From Haberlea rhodopensis (Eukaryota; Streptophyta; Magnoliopsida; Lamiales; Gesneriaceae), in contig CAJQUN010000229.1 of assembly GCA_907163345.1 (NCBI GenBank), positions 496,001 through 560,000 of the forward strand: a DNA stretch of 64,000 bases. Reading direction: 5' to 3'. A program made the translations under genes and the position numbers. Shown here in pieces: positions 1 to 8,933 of this stretch. A model generated the notes under the pieces. That model saw only the letters and a list, made by a program, of their open reading frames with translations, was not told the origin of the DNA and did no database searches. Numbering within the stretch: the stretch's first letter is position 1; each line of letters starts with the position of its first letter.

Positions 1-1150
1 ATTCGAGTTGTGTCTTGAGTATGTAATTTTTTTGGTTGGAAGAAGGTTTTGAGAAATTTTCACAACTGACGTAAGTTTTTTAATTTTTATAAATTTTGAT
101 TTCTTGCTAATATTCGACAATATGTTTTGAGTACATCATTTTCTTGGTTTAAAGAAGTTTTTGAGAAATTTTCACAATTATGGATGTTTTTCTGATTTTT
201 TGATAGATTTTGATTACGTTCAAATATTCGAGTATTTGTCTTGAGTATATAATTTTCTTGGTTGGGAGGGAGTGTTTGAGAAATTTTCACAATAACGGAT
301 GTTTTTTTTTATTTTTTGATAAATTTCGATTTTGTGCGAATATTCGAGTATATGTCTTGAGTATATCATTTCTTGGTTGGAAGAAGTTTTCGAGAAATTT
401 TCACAATTACGGACGTTTTTTTTTTATTTTTTGATAGATTTAGATTACGTGTGAATATTCGAGTATTTGTCTTGGGTACATCATTTTCTTGGTTGGATAA
501 AGATTTTGAGAAATTTTCATAATACGGATGTTTTTTTTTTTTTTTTTGATAAATTTCTTTTTCGTGCGAATATTCGTGTATGTGTATTGAGTACAAAATT
601 TTCTTTGTTCGATGAAGGTTTTGAGAAATTTTCACAAATGACGTAAGTTTTTTATTTTTTTTATAAATTTTGATTTTGTGCGAATATTCGACTATATGTG
701 TTTAGTACGTCCTCTTGGTTGGAAGAAGTTTTTGAGAAATATTCACATTTACAGACGTATTTTTGATTTTTTGATAAATTTGGATTTCGTGCGAATATTC
801 GAATATATGTCTTGAGTACATCATTTTCTTGGTGGTAAGAGGTTTTGGAGAAATTTTAACAATTACGGACGTTTTTTTTTAATTTTTTGATAAATTTCGA
901 ATTTCGTGCGAATATTCGAGTATGTGTCTTGAATACATAATTTTCTTGGACGGAAGAAGGTTTTGAGAAATTTTCACAATTACGGACGTTTTTTGATTTA
1001 TTTGATAAATTTCTATTTCGTGAGAATATTCGATATGTCTTGAGTACATCATTTCTTAGTTTGAAGATGTTTTTGAGAAATTTTAACAATTACGGATGTT
1101 CTTTTGATTTTTTGTTAAATCTCGATTTCGTACGAATATTCGAGTATGTG
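1..1150 (+). repeat. Satellite A array, forward orientation
   Basis: About ten tandem monomers of 111-115 bp; successive CGAATATTCG palindromes begin near 337, 452, 567, 681 and 792. Each monomer runs palindrome, GTCTTGAGTACAT, TTTTCTTGGTTGGAAGAAG, GAGAAATTTTCACAA, then T-tracts (GATTTTTTGATAAATTT). The array ends at 1150 directly against LTR type I. It resembles 6430-7339, which has the same order of monomer variants before another LTR copy. No gene is supported here; the open frames on the minus strand are satellite frames. Confidence 0.93.
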
Positions 1151-1399
1151 TGATGTGAGATTCATGAAGAGCTTCAAATAGACAACAAGTCCAAAATCAA
1201 GAGCATGGATTCTACATAATGTTTTGGATCATCATTGTATTCATATTTAGTGATTGTGCTAGTTTGGATTGAATTAGATATTTGTACGCTTTTATTTAAG
1301 TTATTATCTTGTTATTTCGAATTATTGCTAGATGGGCTAAGAAAAATGTTGTATTGAGCTTGTTTTGAGCTCATTAGGTCATGGAAAGTCAATGAGTCC

Positions 1400-1407
1400 T
1401 ATAAATA
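1400..1407 (+). promoter_or_regulatory. TATA box of LTR type I
   Basis: TATAAATA about 250 bp into the LTR and upstream of the hairpin array. It is the expected U3 promoter position, so transcription would start near 1430-1440. Inferred from motif and position only. Confidence 0.55.
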
Positions 1408-1555
1408 CTTGTATTCAATCATTTTAATGGTGTATACAACAACATTCATAAAACAAAACGTGGTTCTTTGCCTTGTGGAGAGATTTCTCTCATGGATCCA
1501 AGTGATCCCATTCTTAGAACTTATCAAGGAGTATTCCTTGTGGCGTTCGTCATTT

Positions 1556-1795
1556 GATACCGAGGTTCCTACTTTTCTAAGTAGTGGGTCGAGGTGCGTC
1601 ATGCTGATACCGAGGATCCTACTTTTCTAAGTAGTGGGTCAATGTGCATGTTGAAACCTTTGTTTCTTGCTTCGTGTTAAGCGATGGGTCGAGGTGCAAT
1701 TTTTCATACCAAGGTTCTTGTATCAATTGTAGACAACGGGTCGAGGTTCGAATCATATACCGAGGTTCTTGCTTGGATAAGCAACGGGTAGGAGT
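1556..1795 (+). repeat. Five-unit hairpin repeat array in R-U5 of LTR type I
   Basis: Five units start near 1556, 1606, 1653, 1706 and 1756, a spacing of about 50 bp. Each has a left constant part (ACCGAGGTTC), a 6-base stem, a 4-7 base loop, the matching stem and a right constant part (GGGTCGAGG). Stems are CTACTT/AAGTAG twice, TTGCTT/AAGCGA (one G-U type pair), TTGTAT/AGACAA (one mismatch; the 7340 copy reads TTGTCT/AGACAA, fully paired) and TTGCTT/AAGCAA. Stem bases change together while flanks stay constant. The array would lie in the 5' leader of the element RNA. Confidence 0.75.
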
Positions 1796-1952
1796 TCATT
1801 TTGTTAGTTGAGTCGTTTTGTTATTTGTGTGGGTCAATAAATCGTTTTTATTAGTCAATTCAGCGTCTTTTGCTTGATTTTTAAGTCCTTGGCAAAACGA
1901 GATTTTGAAATACTATTCTCGTGTGTCATTGAATCTCGAGGGTCGTATCATT

Positions 1953-1965
1953 TGGTATCAGAGCC
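1953..1965 (+). other. Primer-binding site (tRNA-iMet)
   Basis: TGGTATCAGAGCC, the usual plant retrotransposon site complementary to the 3' end of initiator methionine tRNA, two bases after the LTR end. Confidence 0.92.
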
Positions 1966-2097
1966 TTGGTTTTAAAAATCAAGCTCATTATTTGAGTCTT
2001 CTTGTTGTCATTTTTTTCCTTACAATATTTGTTTATTCGAGTCTTTGATTCATCCTTTAGTTCGTTTGCTTGTTATTTTTTTAACTGTAAAAAAAAA
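1966..2097 (+). mobile_element. Remnant of retrotransposon leader
   Basis: About 130 bp downstream of the PBS, T-rich, with no coding signal. It ends in an A-run next to an inverted LTR fragment. It is presumably the start of the internal region; everything downstream of it in the element is lost. Confidence 0.6.
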
Positions 2098-2233
2098 TAC
2101 TAATATCTAATTCAATCCAAACTAGCACAATCACAAAATATGAATACAATGATGATACAAAACATTATGTTGAATCAATGCTCTTGATTTTGGACTTGTT
2201 ATCTATTTGAAGCACTTCAAGAATCTCACATCA
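2098..2233 (-). mobile_element. Inverted 5' end fragment of LTR type I
   Basis: Reverse complement of the first ~135 bp of LTR type I, ending TCACATCA at 2233 followed by CACATACTCG. This is the mirror image of the junction at 1150/1151. With the forward LTR it makes an LTR - leader - inverted LTR end structure. The same fragment and junction recur at 11660-11794. Confidence 0.85.
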
Positions 2234-2500
2234 CACATACTCGAATATTCCTATGAAATCGATTTTTATCAAAAAATAAAAAAAAACGTTCGTATGTTAA
2301 AATTTCTCAAAACTTTCTCCCAACCAAGAAATGATGTACTCAAGACATATATTCGAATATTCGTACGAAAAGAAATTTATTAAAAAATAAAAAAAATGTC
2401 CGTAAATCTGAAAATTTCTCAATAACTTCTTCCAACCAAGAAAATGACGTACTAAAAACATATAGTCGAATATTCGTAAGAAATCAAAATTTATAAAAAA
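2234..2500 (-). repeat. Satellite A, inverted block
   Basis: Just over two monomers in reverse orientation (ATACTCGAATATTC followed by CGAAATCG and TTTATCAAAAAAT). The block turns round at about 2490-2520 into forward monomers, giving a fold-back whose arms include the CATATAGTCGAATATTCG variant on both sides. A close relative of this block is at 11795-12062. Confidence 0.88.
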
Positions 2501-5500
2501 ATAAAAACATTTACGTCATTTATAAATTTTGATTTGTGCGAATATTCGACTATATGTTTTTAGTACGTCATTTTCTTTGTTGGAAGAAGTTTTGGAGAAA
2601 TTTTCACAATTATTGACGTTTTTTTATAAATTTCAATTTCGTGCGAATATTCGTGTATTTGTCTTGAGTACATAATTTTCTTGGTTGGAAGAATGTTTTT
2701 AGAAATTTTCACAAATTACATAAGTTTTTTTGATTTATTTGATAATTTTGATTTAGTGCGAATATTCGAATATATGTTTTGAGAAATTTTCGCAAATGAC
2801 GTAAGTATTTTGATTTTTTTAATAAATTTTGATTTCGAGTAAATGTTCTTGAGTACATTTTTTTCTTGGTTGGAACAAATGTTTGAGAATTCACAATTAC
2901 CGATGTTTTTTTTTATTTTTTGATAATTTTGATTTCGTGCAAATATTCGAGTATGTGTTTTGTGTACATCATTTTCTTGGTTGGATGAACTATTTGAGAA
3001 ATTTTCACAATTACGGACGTTTTTTTTATATTTTTTGAAAAATTTCGATTACGTGAGAATATTCGAGTATGTATCATGAGTACATAATTTTCCTGGTTGG
3101 AAGAAAGTTTCGAGAAATTTTCAAAAATTACGTAAGTTTTTGATTTTTTGATAAATTTCGATTTCGTGATAGTATTCGAGTATTTGTCTTGAGTACATAA
3201 TTTTCTTGGTTGGTAGATGTTTTTGAAAAAAATTTCACAACTACTGACGTTTTTTTTGATTTTTTGATAAATTTCAATTACGTGAGAATATTCGAGTATG
3301 TATCATGAGTACATAATTTTCTTGGTTGGAAGAAAGTTTCGAGAAATTTTCAAAAATTACGTAAGTTTTTGATTTTTTGATAAATTTCGATTTCGTGATA
3401 GTATTCGAGTATTTGTCTTGAGTACATAATTTTCTTGGTTGGTAGATGTTTTTGAAAAAATTTCACAACTACGGACTTTTTTTGATTTTTTGATAATTTC
3501 GATTTTCTGTGAATATTCGAGTATGTGTCTTGAGCACATAATTTTCTTGGTTGGAAGAAGGTTTTGAGATATTTTCACAAATGACTTATTTTTGGATTTT
3601 TTTTATAAATTTTGATTTCGTGTGAGTATTCGATTATTACATAATTTTCTTGGTTGGAAGATGGTTTTGAGAAATTTTCACAAATGATGTAAGTTTTTTT
3701 TATTTTTGATAAATTATTTCGTGCGAATATTCAAGTATATGTATTGAGTACATTCTTTTCTTGGTTGTATGAAGTTTTTAAGAAATTTTCACAATTACCG
3801 ACGTTTTTTTGATTTTTTTGATAAATTCGATTTCATGTGAATATTCGAAGTATGTGTTTTGAGTACATCATTTTCTTTGCAATTTCGTTTGAATATTCAA
3901 CTATATGTTTTGAGTACTTCATTTTCTTAATTGCAAGAAGTTTTTGAAAAATATTCACAATTGCGGATGTTTTTTTGATTTTTTTATAAATTTCGATTTC
4001 GTGCGAATATTCGAGTATGTATCTTGAGTACATCATTTTCTTGGTTGGATGATGTTTTTGAGAAATTTTCACAATTACGGACGTTTTTTTATTTGTAATA
4101 AATTTTCATTTCATTCGAATATTCGAGTATGTGTCTTAGTACATAATTTTTTTGGTTGTAAGAAGGTTTTGAGAAATTCACAATTGACATAAATATTTTT
4201 TATTTTTTATAAATTTTGATTTTTTGCTAATATTCGACTACATGTTTGAGTACATCATATTCTTATTTGTAAGAAGTTTATTAGAAATTTTCACAATTAA
4301 GGATATTTTTTTTATTTTTTTGAGAAATTTCGATTTCTTGCGAATATTCGAGTAATGTGTCTTGAGTACATAATTTTCTTGATTGGAAAGATGTTTTGAG
4401 AAAATTTTCAGAAATTACGTAATTTTTTTCCGATTTCGTGAGAATATTCGAGTATTTGTCTTGAGTACATAATTTTCTTCGTTGGAAGAATGTTTTTAGA
4501 GATTTCCAAAAATTACGTAATTTTTTTTGATTTTTTGATAAATTACGACTTTGTGCGAATATTCAAGTATATGTCTTTTAGTATATCATTTTCTTTGTTG
4601 GAAGAAGTTTTTCAGAAAGTTTCACAATTATGGACGTTTTTCTGATTTTTTTTGATAAAATTTGATTTCGTGCGATTATTCGAGTATGTGTCTTAAGTAC
4701 GAAATTTTCTTGGTTGGAAGAAAGTTTTGAAATTTTGAACAAATGACGTAAGTTTTTGATTTTTTGATTAATTTCGATTTCGTGCGAATAGCCGAGTATA
4801 TGTCTTGAGTACATCATTCTCTAGGTTGGAAGAATGTGTCTTGAGTACATCATTTTCTTGGTTAGATGAAGCATTTGAGAAATTTTCACAATTACGGGCG
4901 TTTTTTGATTTTTTGATAAATTTTGATTTCGTGCGAATATTCTAGTATATATCTTGAGTACAACATTTTCTAGGTTGGAAGAAGTTGTTGAGAAATTTTG
5001 AAAATTACGGACGTTTTTTTTATTTTTTTTTAATAAATCTTTATTTCGGATGAATATTCGGAGTATGTGTCTTGAGTACATAATTTTCTTGGTTGGAGGA
5101 GTTTTGAGAAATTACGTGAGTTTTTGATTTTTTGATAAATTTATATTTCGTGTGAATATTCGAGTATGTGTCTTGAGTGCATAATTCTCTTAGTTGGAAG
5201 AAAGTTTTGAGAAATTTTCACAAATGACGTAAGTTTTTTGATTTTTTTATAAATTTTGATTTGGTGCGAATATTCGACTATATGTTTTTAGTGCATCATT
5301 TTCTTGGTTGTAAGAAGTTTTTGAGAAAATTTCATATTTATGGTCGTTTTTTTGATTTGTTGATAGATTTCGATTTCGTGCGAATATTCGAATATATGTC
5401 TTGAGTACATCATTTTCTTGTTTGGAAGAGGTTTTTGAGAAAATTTTGCAATTACGGGCGTTTTTTTTCATTTTATGATAAATTCGATTTCGTGCGAATA

Positions 5501-5642
5501 TTCGAGTATGTCTTGAGTACATAATTTTCTTGGTCGGAAGAAGGTTTTGAGAAATTTTCACAATTACAGACGTTTTTTGATCTTTTTGATAAATTTCGAT
5601 TTCGTGCGAATATTCGAATATTTGTCTTGAGTACATCATTTT
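2501..5642 (+). repeat. Satellite A array, forward orientation
   Basis: About 28 forward monomers of ~112-115 bp. Two variants interleave. One reads ACATCATTTTC...AGTTTTTGAGA...ATTACGGACG; the other reads ACATAATTTTC...AGGTTTTGAGA...AATGACGTAAG. A near-exact local duplication occurs at 3040-3260 and 3275-3490. There is no gene; minus-strand open frames up to 154 codons reflect the period being close to 3 x 38. Confidence 0.93.
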
Positions 5643-5786
5643 TGACTGATAGGAGCATTTAGAGAAGTTTGACGCATGTGTCTGACCCGACTTATTATCT
5701 CTATTGTTCATGTAGCCTACTCCAATTCATTGGGATTAAAGGTTTAGTTGTTGTTGTTGTTGTTGGTGTCTTGAGTACATCATTTT
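5623..5786 (+). mobile_element. SINE-like insertion with target-site duplication
   Basis: The body at about 5643-5766 is not satellite and ends in a (TTG)n tail preceded by CATTGGGATTAAAGGTTTAG, the type of 3' end found on dicot SINEs. The 20-base string TGTCTTGAGTACATCATTTT lies on both sides (5623-5642 and 5767-5786). Removing the body and one copy restores a normal satellite A monomer, so this is a true target duplication. The body is only ~124 bp and shows no clear A or B box, so it is probably 5' truncated. The family name is not certain. Confidence 0.75.
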
Positions 5787-5904
5787 CTCGGTTGGAAGAA
5801 GTTTTTGATAAATTTTCACAATGACGGACGTTTTTTTGATTTTTTTGATAAATCTCGATTTCATACGAATATTCGAGTATGTGTCTTGACTACATTATTT
5901 TCTT
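5787..5904 (+). repeat. Satellite A, about one monomer
   Basis: Forward satellite A continues after the SINE-like insert with CTCGGTTGGAAGAAG and the next CGAATATTCG-type palindrome, then changes into satellite B near 5905 at TAGAATTTGTATTTTG. Confidence 0.85.
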
Positions 5905-6325
5905 TTTTGTAGAATTTGTATTTTGTGTACACAGAGCTGGAGAAGCTTATATAGCTGAGCAACAGTCCTCACAATATTAATTTCATTTTTCTCTATGGCG
6001 GTACAACTCATGCCCATGTGCAATCGATCGCCAAGCATGAAATTTATGGGGAGACTGCCGAAATGTACGTGTAACCCCGCTTATATATTTTTTTGGTTTG
6101 AATTTTTTTTCGGTATATCCAATTTATCAAATATGATGTACTCAAAGTAAATTTGTTTACGAAGACAGATACTCGGACAAAAAAAACTTATCAAAAAATC
6201 AAAAAAAATTCATAATATGTTAGACTCTTGCACCCAAGAAATTGATGTACTCGAGCATTGATGTTAACATTCCACAAACTGAATTTGGAATGACTAAAAT
6301 TTATCAAAAAATCAAAAAAAACATC
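5905..6325 (+). repeat. Isolated satellite B unit inside satellite A
   Basis: A single, somewhat short B unit: GAGCTGGAGAAGCTTATATAG, CTATGGCGGTACAACTCAT, the core CAATCGATCGCC, then the A-like modules with GATGTACTCGAGC and ATTCCACAAACTGAATTTGG. It returns to satellite A at about 6325. A comparable B-A switch is at 59720-59740. Confidence 0.85.
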
Positions 6326-7339
6326 AGTATGTGTCTTGAGTACATAATTTTCTTGGTTGGATGAAGTTTTTGAGAAATTTTTAAAATTACGGACCTTTTT
6401 TTTGTTGATAAATTTTGATTTCGTGCGAATAGTCGAGTATGTATCTCGAGTACATAATTTTTTTGGTTGGCAGAATGTTTTGAGAAATTTTCACAACTGA
6501 CGTAAGTTTTTTGATTTTTTTTTGATAAATTTTGATTTCGTGCGAATATTCGACATGATTACATCATTTTCTTGGTTCAAAGAAGTTTTTGAGAAATTTT
6601 CACAATTACTGATGTTTTTCTAATTTTTTGATAAATTTCGATCACGTTCAAATATTCGAGTATGTGTCTGGAGTACATAGTTTTCTTGGTTGGAAGGAAG
6701 TGTTTGAGAAATTTTCTCAATTATGGATGTTTTTTTTTTTATTTTTTGATAAATTTCGATTTCGTTTGAATATTCGAGTACATGTCGAGTACGTAATTTC
6801 TTGGTTGGAAGAAGTTTTTGAGAAATTTTCACAATTACGGACTTTTTTTGATAGATTTCGATTACGTTCGAATATTCGAGTATGTGTCTTGAGTAAATAA
6901 TTTTCTTGGTTGGATGAAGTTTTTGGGAAATTTTCACAATTACGGACTTCTTTTGATTTTTTGATAAATTTTGATTTCGTGCGAATATTCGAGTATGTGT
7001 TTTGAGTTGATAATTTTCTTGGTTTTGAAGAGGTTTTGAGAAATTTTCACAAATGACGTAAGTTTTTTTATTTTTTTATTAATTTTGATTTCGTGCGAAT
7101 ATTCGACTATATGTTTTTAGTACGTCATTTTCTTGGTTGGAAGAAGTTTTTGAGAAATTTCACAATTATGGACATTTTTGATTTTTTGATAAATTTTGAT
7201 TTCATGCGAATATTCGAATATATTTCTTGAGTACGTCATTTTCTTGGTTGGAAGATGTTTTTGAGAAATTTTAACAATTACGGACATTTTTTTTTATTTT
7301 TTGATAGATTTCGATTACGTGCGAATATTCGAGTATGTG
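6326..7339 (+). repeat. Satellite A array, forward orientation
   Basis: About nine forward monomers. The order of variants (ACTGACGTAAG, then the CGACA type, then the GGAAGGAAGTGTTTGAG type) parallels 1-330 and 19560-19900, so these are duplicated blocks and not independent amplifications. It ends at 7339 against LTR type I after GAGTATGTG. Confidence 0.92.
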
Positions 7340-7961
7340 TGATGTGAGATTCATGAAGAGCTTCAAATAGACAACAATTCCAAAATCAAGAGCATGGATT
7401 CTACATAATGTTTTGGATCATCATTGTATTCATATTTAGTGATTGTGCTAGTTTGGATTGAATTAGATATTTGTATGCTTTTATTTAAGTTATTATCTTG
7501 TTATTTCGAATTATTGCTAGATGGGCTAAGAAAAATGTTGTATTGAGCTTGTTTTGAGCTCATTAGGTCATGGAAAGTCAATGAGTCCTATACATACTTG
7601 TATTCAATCATTTTAATGGTGTATACAACAACATTCATAAAAAAAACGTGGTTCTTTGCCTTGTGGAGAGATTTCTCTCATGGATCCAAGTGATCCCATT
7701 CTTAGAACTTATCAAGGAGTATTCCTTGTGGCGTTCGTCATTTGATACCGAGGTTCCTACTTTTCTAAGTAGTGGGTCGAGGTGCGTCATGCTGATACCG
7801 AGGATCATACTTTTCTAAGTAGTGGGTCAATGTGCATGTTGAAACCTTTGTTTCTTGCTTCGTGTTAAGCGATGGGTCGAGGTGCAATTTTTCATACCAA
7901 GGTTCTTGTCTCAATTGTAGACAACGGGTCGAGGTTCGAATCATATACCGAGGTTCTTGCT
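7340..7961 (+). mobile_element. LTR type I, 3' truncated copy
   Basis: Nearly identical to 1151-1770 but ends in the fifth hairpin unit after ACCGAGGTTCTTGCTTCGG. The left junction with satellite A is the same as at 1151. The TATA box (CTATACATAC) is weaker than in the first copy. Hairpin unit 4 here (TTGTCT/AGACAA) is fully paired, unlike the first copy. Confidence 0.85.
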
Positions 7962-8095
7962 TCGGTTTCATTTCTATTCCATTGTTTTCTTTGGCATAAT
8001 TTTGTTGTCTTGAAGCACCATTTTTCAACAAAAAATAGTTACTATTCAACTCAAATAGCCAAATCAAATCTCATGACATTTTTTCCAATCACAAT

Positions 8096-8200
8096 TAGTC
8101 AAGTCAAGCCTTACCAAACATTACCAAGTCAAGTCTTATCAAACTTTACCAAACCCTACAAAAAAAATTTCCAAACCTACCAAGTCAAGCCTTACCAAAT
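8096..8200 (+). repeat. Short degenerate repeats (ACCAAGTCAAGCCTTACCAA)
   Basis: Three to four imperfect copies of a motif of about 20-25 bp based on AAGTCAAGCCTTACCAAA, interrupted by an A-run. No function is apparent. Confidence 0.55.
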
Positions 8201-8393
8201 ATTCCAATTCACTCCATATCATTTGACTATCTTCCCACCTAAATTTTGAAAACTAGTTTCTCCTAAGGTGATTTCAAAATTACATTTCCGAAATAAAAAA
8301 AATACCAAAGTTCCAAAAAAAAAAAAAGTTCGACCAGCCCTTGTTAAACTAAGATATTGACGGGTAAACAAGATCTGATGACAAATCTTTTTT

Positions 8394-8407
8394 AAAGAAA
8401 GGGAGAA
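8394..8407 (+). other. Polypurine-tract-like sequence
   Basis: AAAGAAAGGGAGAA, preceded by GACAAATCTTTTTTA. It closely matches the polypurine tract at 57226-57239. No LTR start follows, so this one is orphaned. Confidence 0.5.
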
Positions 8408-8421
8408 TAATTTAAAACCAA

Positions 8422-8434
8422 GGCTCTGATACCA
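8422..8434 (-). other. Primer-binding site (tRNA-iMet), reverse strand
   Basis: GGCTCTGATACCA on the plus strand, the complement of the iMet PBS. Two bases separate it from the LTR end at 8437, the same spacing as in the other copies. Confidence 0.9.
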
Positions 8435-8436
8435 AA

Positions 8437-8933
8437 TGATACGAATGACGAACGCCACAAGGACTACTCCTTGATAAGTTCCATGAATGGGATCACTTGG
8501 CCATGAGAGAAAACTCTACACAAGGCAAGAGCCACGTTTTTTTAGATGAATGTTGTTGTATATCCCCATCAAAATGATTGAATACAAGTATTTATAGGAC
8601 TTATTGACTTTCCATGACCTAACGTGACGCCATTAACAACGATACGGAATGAATCATTCTACGGACCACAAAAATCACGATTTACATGTTGTAACCCATG
8701 AAAGTTTTAAAATCAGATTGAAAATTACAAGGCTCGATAGATAAATTTTATTACCTTAAACCTCGACCCGTTGCTTAACGAAGCAAGAACCTCGGTATGA
8801 TGATAAACACCTCGACCCAATATCTACAAAGAGATATGAACCTCGGTATCTGATAGTAAGCACCTCGACCCAATATCTATAAAGAGATTTGAACCTCGGT
8901 ATCTGATAATAAGCACCTTGACCTAATCAAGAA
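8437..8933 (-). mobile_element. Chimeric LTR (type I joined to type III)
   Basis: Positions 8437-8627 match the reverse of LTR type I (CGCCACAAGGACTACTCC, CATGAGAGAAAACTC, ATTTATAGGACTTATTGAC, CCATGACCTAA). At about 8628 the sequence changes to LTR type III U5 (CGTGACGCCATTAACAACGA, ACGATTTACATGTTG), followed by three hairpin units (TTGCTT/AAGCAA and ATATCT/AGATAT) up to 8930. It ends in satellite A at 8934. The two parts are out of their normal LTR order, so this is a recombinant and not a working LTR. Confidence 0.75.

Larger units (their letters stand above)
1151..1950 (+). mobile_element. LTR type I, complete (Ty3/gypsy-like 5' LTR)
   Basis: An 800 bp stretch starts TGATGTGAGATTC and ends GGGTCGTATCA, giving TG...CA ends. 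It is followed after two bases by the primer-binding site. A TATA box lies at 1400 and an AATAAA near 1832. The hairpin repeat array at 1556-1795 lies in the expected transcribed R-U5 part. Its left edge breaks satellite A after GAGTATGTG. No gag or pol follows: the internal region stops after about 130 bp and runs into an inverted fragment of the same LTR. The boundaries are seen directly; the family assignment is inferred from the PBS and from similarity to LTR III, which flanks gypsy pol. Confidence 0.85.
7962..8421 (+). mobile_element. Unassigned retrotransposon-derived filler between opposed LTRs
   Basis: AT-rich non-satellite DNA with no convincing coding frame. At its right end it carries GACAAATCTTTTTTAAAG then AAAGAAAGGGAGAA, which resembles the 3' end of a gypsy element (compare 57206-57239). 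It then runs straight into a reversed primer-binding site. It probably consists of internal-region scraps joined by rearrangement. Confidence 0.5.

Noticed and set aside
1741..1758. tRNA B-box-like GGTTCGAATCA in LTR I
   Set aside because: Arises from the hairpin unit flank (GAGGTTC) meeting GAATC. No A box at the right distance and not kept in the other LTR types.
5247..5711. Long minus-strand open frames in satellite A (up to 154 codons, with repeated SQKLLPTKKMMYSRHILEYS)
   Set aside because: The monomer is close to 114 bp (3 x 38), so a stop-free frame carries through neighbouring monomers by chance. Frames break with every indel, differ between arrays and have no start or codon pattern of their own. 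A dN/dS test across monomers would settle it.
8150..8162. Telomere-like AAACCCTACA
   Set aside because: A single occurrence, not a repeat of CCCTAAA.
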